Positions 9,289-19,343 of a DNA stretch of 64,000 nt are shown here, one piece after another. The stretch lies in NCBI RefSeq assembly GCF_000949865.1, contig NZ_JWJH01000014.1, positions 1-64,000 of the forward strand, written 5' to 3'. Within the stretch, counting starts at the first letter, position 1. Each line of letters starts with the position of its first letter. Below the pieces are notes generated by a model that did no database searches, had not been told where the DNA came from, and saw nothing but the letters and a program-made list of their open reading frames with translations. Made by a program: the position numbers and the translations under genes. The DNA is from Rhizobium nepotum 39/7 (GTDB lineage Bacteria > Pseudomonadota > Alphaproteobacteria > Rhizobiales > Rhizobiaceae).

Positions 9289-10155
9289 TCACAGACCGAA
9301 ACGCGACCACAATGCCTTTTCTTCGGCGACCTCTGCAAGCCCCGATACGGCGCCTGCTGCGAGCCGTTCGGCATTGAGACCGAGCGCCGCATTCACGCCC
9401 GGCACTTTTTTGCCGAACAGCGAGCGCCCGCCGGTGACGAGCTGAAGCCTGACCTTTGTCCCGTAACGGCGGCGCAGGACGTCTCTCATGTCGCCCAAAC
9501 CGTCGATCAGGCCGAGATCCAGACCACGCATGCCGGTCCAGAACAGGCCGGAGAAGATCGTCTCATCGCCCTTTAGCTTCGCGCCACGGCGCATCTTGAC
9601 CATATCGATGAAAACATTGTGGATTTCGACCTGAAGCGACTTCAGGTAATCGATATCGCCTTCCTTTTCCGGCTGGAAGGGATCGAGGATGACCTTGTTC
9701 TCGCCGGCGGTATAGACGCGACGCTCCACCCCGAGCTTCTTCAGCATTTCCGGAAAACCGAAGCCGCCCGAGACGACGCCGATCGAACCGACGATGGAGG
9801 TCGGGTCGGCGATGATCTCGTCGCCGGCAAGCGCTATCATGTAGCCGCCAGAGGCCGCCACGTCCTCCACGAAGATCAGGACCTTCTTGTCCTTTTCCTC
9901 GGCGAGCTGGCGAATGCGATTATAGATCATCCGCGCCTGCACCGGCGAACCGCCGGGAGAATTCACGGAAATGGCAACGGCCGGCGCATCCTTAATGGCG
10001 AAGGCCTTTTCCAGCAGAGGCGCATAGGAGGCGAGATTGAGAGCAGGACGAAACTGGTTGCCGCCCGCCATAATGGCGCCGTGCATTCGCACGACCGGAA
10101 TGACGAGTTCTTTTTTGCGGAAACGTTTCGGTACCAGATACTTCAGAAAACCCAC
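9289..10155 (-). CDS. S49 family serine peptidase (SppA/SohB-like)
   Basis: This 288-aa protein belongs to peptidase family S49 (ClpP-fold signal-peptide peptidases). Visible motifs are SVNSPGGSPVQARMIYNRI, the nucleophile region EDVAASGGYMIALAGDEI, PTSIVGSIGVVSGGFG, and the general-base lysine context VYTAGENKVILDPFQPEKEGD. Homologues digest cleaved signal peptides in the membrane. Unlike typical SppA it has no obvious N-terminal membrane anchor (MGFLKYLVPKRFRKKELVIPV), only a basic amphipathic start, and a 64-aa membrane protein follows directly downstream. Confidence 0.9.
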   Translation of the reverse strand: MGFLKYLVPKRFRKKELVIPVVRMHGAIMAGGNQFRPALNLASYAPLLEKAFAIKDAPAVAISVNSPGGSPVQARMIYNRIRQLAEEKDKKVLIFVEDVAASGGYMIALAGDEIIADPTSIVGSIGVVSGGFGFPEMLKKLGVERRVYTAGENKVILDPFQPEKEGDIDYLKSLQVEIHNVFIDMVKMRRGAKLKGDETIFSGLFWTGMRGLDLGLIDGLGDMRDVLRRRYGTKVRLQLVTGGRSLFGKKVPGVNAALGLNAERLAAGAVSGLAEVAEEKALWSRFGL

Positions 10156-10281
10156 AACTCAATCCTCACAAGCAATTGCATGTTCGTCACGGATGCCCCC
10201 TACGTCGGGAACCACCGTACGTCAGGGATGTATGTATCGCCCGGGAAAACACAATGGCTTGCGACCGGCGTCACGGCGAAT

Positions 10282-11082
10282 TTATAGGCCGGACCTGATT
10301 GCCTTCACATTACGGCGATAGGCGACGCGGCCATTGCTCAGGTCATCGACGAAGGGCGTGAAAGCGTGGCTGCCAGCCTCGTGCATGACGAGCGGCGCCC
10401 GAAACGACGGCCGCGCGCGCGAACCCTTGATCCCGGTGACAAGCATGCGCACCGCATCCTCGCCGGGTCGCGGATGGATGAGCGTGATCTCTATGCCGCC
10501 GAAACGGCTGCCGCAGGCGGCCAGGATTTCCGCCACCGATTGCGGCCGTGAAATCAGGGAAAGCTGCCCGCCCGGAACCGTGATCGCGCCTGCGGTCCTG
10601 ATCCAGTCCTCGAACAGACCGTCCGTCATGGCGTGGGCCTCGGCCTTCAGCGCGTCAGGCGTGCGGCGGTCGCCCGCATCATTATAGGGCGGGTTCATGA
10701 TGACGTGATGAAAATGCCCGTCCAACAAACCTGTCCCGACACGGGTCTTGCCACGCAGGGTCACATCGGCCTCGCGCACGCTGACACGCGCGGAAAAAGC
10801 GGCGTTTTCCGGCAATGCCAGGCTGCGGCGGGCAAATTCCACCATTTCCGGCGAGCGCTCGAACAGGGTTATTTCAGCCTTTTCGAGCCGGGCTGCAACC
10901 GCGATGCCGGCCGCGCCCGCGCCAGCACCGAGATCAGCAATGCGGCAGGCGCGCTCGTCCGCCACCAGCGAGGCCAGAAGCATGGCGTCCATGCCGGCCC
11001 GGTGCCCCCTGCCCTTGGGCTGGATGATGTGAAACCGGCCCCGGTGAAACGCATCCAGAGTTTCCGAAATATCGCCGCCCAC
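10282..11082 (-). CDS. SAM-dependent methyltransferase, TrmN6 (YfiC)-like
   Basis: This 266-aa protein has a class I methyltransferase fold. The SAM-binding glycine motif is IADLGAGAGAAGIAVA (about residues 48-63), the acidic ribose contact lies in ITLFERSPEMVEFAR, and the catalytic N-methyltransferase tetrad NPPY occurs in HVIMNPPYNDAGDRR. That combination, with the N-terminal FHRGRFHIIQPKGRGHRAGMDAMLLA, matches tRNA1(Val) adenine-37 N6 methyltransferase (TrmN6/YfiC) and related HemK-like enzymes. It begins 6 bases after the DUF2007 gene stop, indicating one operon. Exact substrate is inferred by family only. Confidence 0.85.
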   Translation of the reverse strand: MGGDISETLDAFHRGRFHIIQPKGRGHRAGMDAMLLASLVADERACRIADLGAGAGAAGIAVAARLEKAEITLFERSPEMVEFARRSLALPENAAFSARVSVREADVTLRGKTRVGTGLLDGHFHHVIMNPPYNDAGDRRTPDALKAEAHAMTDGLFEDWIRTAGAITVPGGQLSLISRPQSVAEILAACGSRFGGIEITLIHPRPGEDAVRMLVTGIKGSRARPSFRAPLVMHEAGSHAFTPFVDDLSNGRVAYRRNVKAIRSGL

Positions 11083-11088
11083 GTCCGC

Positions 11089-11319
11089 TTAAGCCTCTTC
11101 GTTGCGCAATTCGTCGCCCAGTCCGGCATCCGTTAAAATGCGGCGGGCCTGACCGGCACGGTCCTCCTCCACAAGGAACCTTCGGGGCAAAAGACCGAGC
11201 GAACCTTCCAGAATGCTCATCGCCTGATCGGCAATTAGGCAGTGGATACCGGCATCCTTCATCAGGCTTTCGGCGAAGGACAACAGCACGGCATCGTTGG
11301 TTCGGATCAGTTCACGCAT
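11089..11319 (-). CDS. DUF2007 putative signal-transducing protein
   Basis: This 76-aa protein reads MRELIRTNDAVLLSFAESLM and continues KDAGIHCLIADQAMS, a typical DUF2007 domain: a short alpha/beta (ferredoxin-like, PII-resembling) fold whose C-terminal half here is PRRFLVEEDRAGQARRILTDAG. The family is annotated as possible signal transducers but no activity is established. The gene directly precedes the TrmN6-like methyltransferase gene. It is divergent from the prenyl diphosphate synthase gene, leaving about 110 bases for both promoters. Confidence 0.85.
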   Translation of the reverse strand: MRELIRTNDAVLLSFAESLMKDAGIHCLIADQAMSILEGSLGLLPRRFLVEEDRAGQARRILTDAGLGDELRNEEA

Positions 11320-11430
11320 GGATAAGCCCTAAATTCCCAACTTTTTGAATGGCTAGCGGCAATTCGCCCCTTGCCGCGACAGGCGCCAGTTTTTATTGTC
11401 GAATTCAAATTCGAACAGGAGTCCTGTCCC

Positions 11431-12447
11431 TTGGGCGTCGTCATACCGCTTGAAGAAAGCAAAAACAAACTCGCATCCGTCAAGCCGCTTGTCGACCTGA
11501 CCCGTGCCGACATGGAACGGGTGAACCAGCTTATCCTTTCCAGAGCCGGTTCCGATGTCCAGATGATACCCGAAGTGGCCAATCATCTGATCTCGTCGGG
11601 GGGGAAACGCCTGCGGCCGATGCTGACGCTCGCTTCGGCTTCCCTGTTCGGTTACGAGGGCGACAATCACATCAAGCTCGCCACCAGCGTGGAATTCATG
11701 CACACGGCGACGCTTCTGCATGACGACGTGGTGGACGAAAGCGACCTGCGCCGCGGCAAGTCCACCGCCCGCACCATCTGGGGCAACCAGGCGAGCGTTC
11801 TTGTCGGCGACTTCCTGCTCGGCCAGGCGTTCCGGATGATGGTGGATGTCGGCTCGCTGGATGCACTCGACGTGCTGTCCACCGCCGCTTCCGTGATCGC
11901 CGAAGGCGAAGTGTTGCAGCTTTCGGTCGCCAAGAACATGGAAACGACCGAGGACGACTATCTTCAGGTCATCCGCGCCAAGACGGCCGCCCTTTTCGCG
12001 GCGGCGGCGGAAGTTGGCCCCATTGTCGCCAAAACCGACAAGGCAAGCCGCAGCGCCCTGAAATCCTACGGCATGAATCTCGGCCTCGCCTTCCAGCTCG
12101 TTGACGACGTGCTGGATTATGGCGGCAAATCCGCCGATCTCGGCAAGAATACCGGCGATGATTTCCGCGAGGGCAAGATCACGCTGCCGGTCATTCTTTC
12201 CTATCGTCGTGGCACGCCGGACGAGCGCGCCTTCTGGCGCAACGCCATCGAAAACGGCGAAAGCAGCGATGAGAACCTCGAAAAGGCGCTCGGCCTCATC
12301 ACCAAATACAACGGTCTTGGCGACACGATCGGCCGCGCCACGCATTACGGCACCATTGCCCGCGATGCCCTTGCGCCGCTGCCGCAGAGTCCGTGGAAAA
12401 ACGCGCTTCTGGAAGTCATCGACTTCTGCATCGAGCGTCTCAACTGA
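11431..12447 (+). CDS. ispB: Long-chain polyprenyl diphosphate synthase (octa/decaprenyl)
   Basis: The protein builds the isoprenoid tail of ubiquinone from IPP and an allylic primer. I choose the TTG at 11431 (338 aa, the usual length) because AGGAG lies about 10 bases upstream; a TTG at 11371 would add 20 residues of atypical sequence. The first aspartate-rich motif is in LLHDDVVDESDLRRG, the second in LVDDVLDYGG. SSGGKRLRPML binds IPP. Small residues before the first DDxxD agree with a long-chain enzyme. Because agrobacteria make ubiquinone-10 the product is probably decaprenyl diphosphate; that is inference from family knowledge. Confidence 0.92.
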   Translation: MGVVIPLEESKNKLASVKPLVDLTRADMERVNQLILSRAGSDVQMIPEVANHLISSGGKRLRPMLTLASASLFGYEGDNHIKLATSVEFMHTATLLHDDVVDESDLRRGKSTARTIWGNQASVLVGDFLLGQAFRMMVDVGSLDALDVLSTAASVIAEGEVLQLSVAKNMETTEDDYLQVIRAKTAALFAAAAEVGPIVAKTDKASRSALKSYGMNLGLAFQLVDDVLDYGGKSADLGKNTGDDFREGKITLPVILSYRRGTPDERAFWRNAIENGESSDENLEKALGLITKYNGLGDTIGRATHYGTIARDALAPLPQSPWKNALLEVIDFCIERLN

Positions 12448-12637
12448 CGCTAAAGGCGGGGCGAACGGCGGATGGACAAGACCATCCGCCTGATGTTTCG
12501 CACCAGACGCCCCGCAAGGAGAGATTGTGGCCCGGGCCATAATTTGTTGCGGGGTTGCTTCAAAAAAGCCATTCTATCGTGACCAAACAATGGAAACTGA
12601 TTTTTCCGTGCTTCTGCACAAAGGCAAGGGTTCCCTC

Positions 12638-14482
12638 ATGCGGCGTAAACCAGCACTTCGTCTTCTTTGCAGCGCGGCTCTCGCCGCCGCTCTCGCACTT
12701 GGCGCGGGTGCAAGCCCCGGCTTTGCGGAGACGAAAACGGAAACCAAGGCCGTTACTTTCGATCCTGCCAAGGTAAACACCTTCTCCGGTGCCTTCCTCG
12801 CCGCGCGCAATGCCGATGTCGATCAGGACTATCCCACCGCGATTTCGCTCTACAAGAAGGCGCTGGAATACGATCCGGCCAATTTTGAAATCCGCCAGCG
12901 CCTGATGATCGCCGAACTTTTGAGCGGCAATTTCGAGGCCGGCGCCAAGATTGCCGATTCGATGAAGGACGACAGCTCCGTCGAACGCGTGACGACCATC
13001 GTGCGCGGTCTCGATGCCATCAAGGACAAGGAATTCGTCAAGGCCGAGAAAATCCTGAAATATACCGGCCCGAACGATCTCGACCGCATGGTCAACACGC
13101 TTTTGACCGCCTGGGCGCGCGCCGGTTCCGGCAAGCCGAAGGAAGCGCTGGCGCTCGTCAACAATATGAAGGGTCCAGGCTGGATCTCGATTTTCCAGAA
13201 GTACAATGCGGCGGCGATCGCGCTTGTCTCTGGTAACACCGATGCCGCCCGCAAGAGCCTGAACGAAGCGGTGACGGACCGCGAAGGCGGGGCAACCGCT
13301 TCCGACACCTATATGCGGGCGGTGATGGCGCTTGCACGACTGGAGGCTTCCGCCGGCAACAAGCAGAAGGCGCTGGACGCGATTGCGGTCGGCGATACTT
13401 TTGCGCCGAATTACGCGCCGCTGAAAGCGCTTCGCCAGGCCATCGAGAATGGTGAGAAACCGCAGCAGCAGATCACCAATGCCGTCGAAGGCGCCGCTTC
13501 CGTGATGTTTTCCATCGCGGGCGCGCTGAACCGCGAAGGCGCTGAAGAGATCGTCACGCTTTACCTTCAGACCTCTCGGGCGCTCGATCCGCAAAGCGCC
13601 GATACGCTGATCCTTCTCGGCGGACTTGCCGAGGCGATGAAACAGCCCGACCGCGCCATTGCCTTCTACCGCGACGTGCCGAAGGATTCGCCGATGTACC
13701 GCATCTCCGAGCTTCAGCTCGGGCTGACGCTGGCGCAGACGGACAAGGTGGACGAAGCGCGCAAACACCTGCAATCCCTGCTGCAATCCGACCCGAAGGA
13801 CATCCGGTCTTATCTCGCCTATGGCAGCGTGCTTTCCGACGCCAAGGACTACAAGGCCATGGCCGAAAATTACGACAAGGCCGTCGAAGTGATCGGTGCC
13901 GTGCCGCAGAAATCGGACTGGACCGTGTTCTTCCAGCGCGCCATCGCCCATGAGCGCCTGAAGGAATGGGACAAGGCCGAGCCGGACTTCAAGCGTGCGC
14001 TCGAACTCAACCCGGAACAGCCGCAGGTGCTCAATTATCTCGGCTATTCCTGGGTGGACAAGGGCATCAACCTCGATGAAGCGATGAAGATGATCAGCCG
14101 TGCGGTCGAGCTTCGGCCGAATGACGGTTACATCGTCGATTCGCTGGGCTGGGCGCATTACCGGCTGGGCGCATTTGACCAGGCCGTGACGGAACTGGAA
14201 CGGGCTATCGAGCTCAAGGCCGGCGACCAGACCATCAACGATCATCTGGGCGACGCCTATTGGCGCGTCGGCCGCAAGATCGAGGCCGTATATCAGTGGA
14301 ACCGTGCGCTGATTGGCGACAATGACGATCTGGACAAGGCCAAGGTGAAGGAAAAGATCGCCAACGGCCTGCCGCCGCTGGAAAAGGACGCCGAAAACAC
14401 TGCCAAGAAGGAAGCCGCGCCGCAACCGCCGGCTCCGCCAGCACCGGCCCCCACCACCCCTGCCCCGGACAAGAAATCCTGA
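12638..14482 (+). CDS. Exported tetratricopeptide repeat protein
   Basis: The start at 12638 (614 aa) gives a signal peptide, MRRKPALRLLCSAALAAALALGAG then SPGFAE, with AAGGCAAGGG upstream; earlier in-frame ATGs produce no signal sequence. The mature protein is a run of TPR units (for example YPTAISLYKKALEYDPANFEIRQ, WDKAEPDFKRALELNPEQPQ, AFDQAVTELERAIELKAGDQ) covering most of its length. It ends in a Pro/Ala-rich tail (KKEAAPQPPAPPAPAP). TPR arrays mediate protein-protein contacts; this one would act in the periplasm or at the outer membrane. It lies 6 bases before ispE, so the two are co-transcribed. Confidence 0.9.
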   Translation: MRRKPALRLLCSAALAAALALGAGASPGFAETKTETKAVTFDPAKVNTFSGAFLAARNADVDQDYPTAISLYKKALEYDPANFEIRQRLMIAELLSGNFEAGAKIADSMKDDSSVERVTTIVRGLDAIKDKEFVKAEKILKYTGPNDLDRMVNTLLTAWARAGSGKPKEALALVNNMKGPGWISIFQKYNAAAIALVSGNTDAARKSLNEAVTDREGGATASDTYMRAVMALARLEASAGNKQKALDAIAVGDTFAPNYAPLKALRQAIENGEKPQQQITNAVEGAASVMFSIAGALNREGAEEIVTLYLQTSRALDPQSADTLILLGGLAEAMKQPDRAIAFYRDVPKDSPMYRISELQLGLTLAQTDKVDEARKHLQSLLQSDPKDIRSYLAYGSVLSDAKDYKAMAENYDKAVEVIGAVPQKSDWTVFFQRAIAHERLKEWDKAEPDFKRALELNPEQPQVLNYLGYSWVDKGINLDEAMKMISRAVELRPNDGYIVDSLGWAHYRLGAFDQAVTELERAIELKAGDQTINDHLGDAYWRVGRKIEAVYQWNRALIGDNDDLDKAKVKEKIANGLPPLEKDAENTAKKEAAPQPPAPPAPAPTTPAPDKKS

Positions 14483-14488
14483 CGCGGC

Positions 14489-15373
14489 ATGCGGGCGGAT
14501 GAGGTTACCGGGGCTGTCGAAACAATCGAGGCGGCCCCGGCCAAGATCAATCTGGCACTGCATGTGACCGGTCAGCGGGCGGATGGTTATCATCTGCTCG
14601 AAACGCTGGTGACATTCACCGAGGCGGGCGACGCGATCCGCATTCGCGATGCCGATACCGACACCTTCTCGATCTCCGGTCCCTTCGGCGACCTTCTGCG
14701 GGCGGGCGATGGCGGCGACAATCTCGTTATCCGCGCCCGGGACCTGTTGCGCGATGCGCTTGTAGCAACGAGTCAACCCGCGCGCGCGGTCGCCATTCAT
14801 CTCGAAAAGAACCTGCCGGTCGCCTCCGGCATCGGCGGCGGCTCGGCAGATGCGGCGGCGACGCTGCGGGCGCTATTGCGGCACTGGAATGCCGGGATAG
14901 AGCCGGACAAGCTTGCCTCTCTCGCCCTTACGCTTGGCGCGGATGTGCCGATGTGCCTTGAAAGCCGTGCACTTATCGCGCGCGGCATCGGCGAGGATAT
15001 CGAGCCGGTCTCCGATCTGCCGGAACTCTTTCTGCTGCTCGCCAATCCGCTGAAAGCCGTCTCGACGCCGGAGATTTTCCGGCGATTGCTCGACAAGACC
15101 AATCCGCCCCTGCCGGAACGGAAAGCAGCCGGATGGGTGGATTTTCTTACACAAAGCCGCAATGATCTGGAAGCGCCCGCCAAGGCGCTGCTGCCGGAGA
15201 TTGGTGAAATCGCCGGGATGCTGTCGCAGGAAGGTGCTTCCCTCGTGCGCATGTCCGGTTCGGGCGCCACCTGTTTCGGGGTTTTTCATTCCTTGGAGGC
15301 TGCCCGAAAAGCGGAAACATCGCTTCGAAACAAACGCCCCGGCTGGTATTTTCAGGCGACGCGGACCATCTGA
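14489..15373 (+). CDS. ispE: 4-diphosphocytidyl-2-C-methyl-D-erythritol kinase
   Basis: This 294-aa GHMP kinase phosphorylates CDP-methylerythritol in the MEP isoprenoid pathway. The N-terminal APAKINLALHVTGQRADGYHLLETLVTF is diagnostic (catalytic Lys in PAKINL). The ATP-binding glycine loop is LPVASGIGGGSADAAATLRAL, with LGADVPMCL after it and the C-terminal GHMP motif ASLVRMSGSGATCFGVF. The gene follows the TPR gene by 6 bases. Together with the prenyl synthase just upstream this gives a small isoprenoid cluster. Confidence 0.96.
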   Translation: MRADEVTGAVETIEAAPAKINLALHVTGQRADGYHLLETLVTFTEAGDAIRIRDADTDTFSISGPFGDLLRAGDGGDNLVIRARDLLRDALVATSQPARAVAIHLEKNLPVASGIGGGSADAAATLRALLRHWNAGIEPDKLASLALTLGADVPMCLESRALIARGIGEDIEPVSDLPELFLLLANPLKAVSTPEIFRRLLDKTNPPLPERKAAGWVDFLTQSRNDLEAPAKALLPEIGEIAGMLSQEGASLVRMSGSGATCFGVFHSLEAARKAETSLRNKRPGWYFQATRTI

Positions 15374-15399
15374 AGACCACACAATTCGAGGATAAGGCC

Positions 15400-15945
15400 A
15401 TGGCTGGCGAAAGACCCTTCATTCCCCTCGGCATCGCGGTTTTGACCGTATCGGACAGCCGCACGCTGGAGAATGACAAGTCCGGCGATACGCTTGTCGC
15501 GCGGATTAAGGAAGCCGGGCACCATGTCGCCGCCCGCGCCATCGTGGCCGACGATAAGGCCGCCATTTTCAACACCGTACGCGACTGGACACTTGCCGAG
15601 GGTGTGGATGTGGTCATCACCACCGGCGGCACGGGCTTTACCGGTCGTGACGTGACGCCCGAGGCGCTGGAACCGTTATTCGAAAAGCGCATGGACGGCT
15701 TTTCCGCCATTTTCCATCGCATTTCCTATGAAAAGATCGGCACCGCCACCATTCAATCGCGGGCAACCGGCGGCGTGGCGAATGCCACCTTCATCTTCGT
15801 GCTGCCCGGTTCTCCCGGCGCCTGCAAGGATGCCTGGGACGGCATCCTCAAAGCCCAACTCGACTACCGCCACATGCCCTGCAACTTCGTGGAAATCATG
15901 CCCCGGCTCGATGAGCATTTGAAACGCGGGGCTGGCGGCGTTTGA
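15400..15945 (+). CDS. moaB: Molybdenum cofactor biosynthesis protein B
   Basis: This 181-aa MoaB/Mog-family protein has the MPT-binding motif VVITTGGTGFTGRDVTPEAL and the second motif ATFIFVLPGSPGACKDAWDG. The family adenylates molybdopterin during molybdenum cofactor assembly (shown for Mog/Cnx1G; MoaB is similar). Length and the N-terminal IPLGIAVLTVSDSRTLENDKSGD are typical. It begins 26 bases after ispE. A large palindromic intergenic element follows the stop. Confidence 0.93.
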   Translation: MAGERPFIPLGIAVLTVSDSRTLENDKSGDTLVARIKEAGHHVAARAIVADDKAAIFNTVRDWTLAEGVDVVITTGGTGFTGRDVTPEALEPLFEKRMDGFSAIFHRISYEKIGTATIQSRATGGVANATFIFVLPGSPGACKDAWDGILKAQLDYRHMPCNFVEIMPRLDEHLKRGAGGV

Positions 15946-15958
15946 TTGGGTGCCACTT

Positions 15959-16084
15959 GTTTCTTCTCCCCGCCGGGGAGAAGGTGGCCCGAAGGGTCGG
16001 ATGAGGGGGCAACCTCAGCGATAGACCGCACCTTTGCCCCCTCATCCCGCTGCCGCGACCTTCTCCCCGGCGGGGAGAAGAAAC
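15959..16084. repeat. Large rhizobial intergenic palindrome (RIME-like)
   Basis: Two arms of about 50 bases face each other around a 25-base centre. The outer 27 bases of each arm are identical and include a nested CTCCCCG/CGGGGAG palindrome; the inner arms (GGATGAGGGGGC) match as well. It lies between the convergent moaB and dienelactone hydrolase-like genes. The structure resembles the intergenic mosaic elements known from Rhizobiaceae. It could act as a bidirectional terminator or RNA-stabilising hairpin. Confidence 0.85.
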
Positions 16085-16117
16085 AACCGGCAGCGTCGAG
16101 AACCCACTACTAACCCA

Positions 16118-16993
16118 TCACGCCAAATATTTTTTGAAGAACTCCGTCGTGCGGCCCCAGGCAAGATCGGCGGCGGCTTTGTCGTATCGCGCCGAGGAGG
16201 TATCGTTGTTGAAGGCGTGGTTGACACCGTCATAGACAAAGATTTCGAAGGTCTTGCCGTTTTCCTCCAGCGCCTTCTTATAGGCATCTATACCGGCATT
16301 GATGCGCTCATCCAGACCCGCATATTGTAAAAGCAAGGGCGCCTTGATGGCTGGCACATCGGCCGCTGGCGGTTGCTGGCCGTAATAGGCGACACCGGCA
16401 TTCAGGCCCGCCGATTTGGTGGCGAAACGGTTGACCAGCCCGCCACCCCAGCAGAAACCGACTGCACCGACCTTGCCGTTCGCACCCTGCCTTGCGGCAA
16501 GCCACACCCGGCCTGCCTCGGCATTGGCAACCGTTGCGTCCATGTCGAGACCGCTGAACATCTCCCGCGCCTTATCCTCATCCGAGGGCGTGCCGCCTTG
16601 CGGCGACAGGAAATCAACCGCAAGCGCCCGGAAACCGGCGAGCGCCACGCGTCTTGCCACATCGCGGATGTGGTCGTTGAGGCCCCGATTCTCGTGGATT
16701 ACGATGACCGAGCCGATGGGGCCGGAAACCGATTTCGGCGTGACGAGATAACCCTTCATCTCGCCAGCGGGGGCGGGATACGTCACCTCTTCGGCAACAA
16801 TCCCCGCATCATCCGCAGCGACGATTGCCGCACGGGCGCTGTTGGCCGAAAGAAGCGGCGCGATTGCAGCCGCAGCCGCACCCGACCCGGCAAGCAGGGT
16901 GAGCTTTTCCATGAATTTGCGGCGGTCGAGGCTGAGATGGGTATATTCATCGTAAGCGTCGATCATGGCCTGCGTAATCTTAGGCTTGTCCAT
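16118..16993 (-). CDS. Dienelactone hydrolase family protein with twin-arginine signal
   Basis: This 291-aa alpha/beta hydrolase has a cysteine nucleophile in GFCWGGG, an oxyanion-side motif VIVIHENRGLNDHIRDVARR, and the Asp and His of the triad in AGLDERI and DGVNHAF, all typical of dienelactone hydrolases. About 20 residues in, the sequence SLDRRKFMEKLTLLAGSGAA followed by APLLSANSARA looks like a Tat signal placed after a short leader, suggesting folded export to the periplasm. The natural ester substrate cannot be predicted. It stands alone, convergent with moaB. Confidence 0.88.
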   Translation of the reverse strand: MDKPKITQAMIDAYDEYTHLSLDRRKFMEKLTLLAGSGAAAAAIAPLLSANSARAAIVAADDAGIVAEEVTYPAPAGEMKGYLVTPKSVSGPIGSVIVIHENRGLNDHIRDVARRVALAGFRALAVDFLSPQGGTPSDEDKAREMFSGLDMDATVANAEAGRVWLAARQGANGKVGAVGFCWGGGLVNRFATKSAGLNAGVAYYGQQPPAADVPAIKAPLLLQYAGLDERINAGIDAYKKALEENGKTFEIFVYDGVNHAFNNDTSSARYDKAAADLAWGRTTEFFKKYLA

Positions 16994-17143
16994 CGCCCTG
17001 TCCTCCTTGAACGCACGGATGTATCAAGCAGGATAACGCAGATCATCTCATGGGGAATGAGGCGGGCGCAAGCGACGCCACACATTTACGTGAGCGCTGT
17101 TTCCTCGATGGCCAGCGGTTCCCAAACACCGGGACGGCGGCTG

Positions 17144-17563
17144 TCACTCCAGAGCCAGCCAGATGGCGAGCCAACCCCAAAGGCAAACCAGAATGGCGAA
17201 ACCGATGCCGAAGAGCGGAGCACGATAACGCAGACGATTACTGGTGACGTGCACGTAAGAATGCACATAGCGGGAAATAACGAAGAGCCAGGCCAGAACA
17301 ACGGTGACGATATTATCGGCGTCGGTAATATAAAGCAGGAGGCAGATGGCATGAAAGAGAACAGGGAGTTCGAACTGGTTGACGATGTTCCTGTTGACCA
17401 GATGGCTTTCGCGCCCCTCCTCGCCCGTTTCACGATATCTGAGGACGGCTTCTCGATCTGTCAGCGTGCATGTTTTGCGCCGATAGAGAAGCAATGCGTA
17501 AAGAGCGAAGACAAGAAAAGCATGGGCGATCATCGGCCAGAACATTGCGGTGGTCGGCGACAT
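17144..17563 (-). CDS. MAPEG family membrane protein
   Basis: The ATG at 17563 (139 aa) has an excellent GGAGGAG ribosome site, so I prefer it over an upstream start. Four membrane helices are visible. MAPEG features include the conserved NxxxQFExPVLF region, here NRNIVNQFELPVLFHAICLLL, and the R-Y-x-H pattern RYVHSYVHVTSNRLRYRAPLFG. The superfamily comprises membrane proteins of eicosanoid and glutathione metabolism; bacterial members are mostly uncharacterised. The gene lies just after the guaB terminator with its own promoter space. Confidence 0.87.
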   Translation of the reverse strand: MSPTTAMFWPMIAHAFLVFALYALLLYRRKTCTLTDREAVLRYRETGEEGRESHLVNRNIVNQFELPVLFHAICLLLYITDADNIVTVVLAWLFVISRYVHSYVHVTSNRLRYRAPLFGIGFAILVCLWGWLAIWLALE

Positions 17564-17581
17564 GCTTTCTCCTCCAATCAT

Positions 17582-17618
17582 AAAAAACGCTCCCCGATCC
17601 GGCATGAATCGGGGAGCG
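17582..17618 (-). terminator. Rho-independent terminator of guaB
   Basis: An 11-bp perfect stem (CGCTCCCCGAT / ATCGGGGAGCG) with a nine-base loop is followed on the minus strand by a run of six T. It lies about 40 bases beyond the guaB stop. Confidence 0.9.
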
Positions 17619-17658
17619 CCAAATACTCAGTATCCTTTTACGGATTCGCCTCGAAAGA

Positions 17659-19176
<1,518 letters not shown>

Positions 19177-19289
19177 TCATAATGAAAATGCGTGGCCGTT
19201 CCGGAACGAAAAGTTCACCCCGGCGCCCTGCAAGGATTGCTTGGAAGTTGGCGAGGGCTGGTAACACGTTCATGACAGGAAGGGAATAG

Positions 19290-19314
19290 AAAAAACCCGG
19301 AATGACCTTCCGGG
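19290..19314 (-). terminator. Rho-independent terminator of the MBL-fold gene
   Basis: A 7-bp stem CCCGGAA/TTCCGGG with a five-base loop lies 30 bases past the stop of the MBL-fold gene and is followed on the minus strand by six T. Confidence 0.85.
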
Positions 19315-19343
19315 CTTCTTCTGTTGCTGCATTGCAGCAGATA

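Noticed and set aside
12560-14800. A 746-codon frame antisense to the TPR and ispE genes
   Set aside because: It has no recognisable domain and a composition typical of reverse-strand shadows, and both genes on the plus strand are clearly real.
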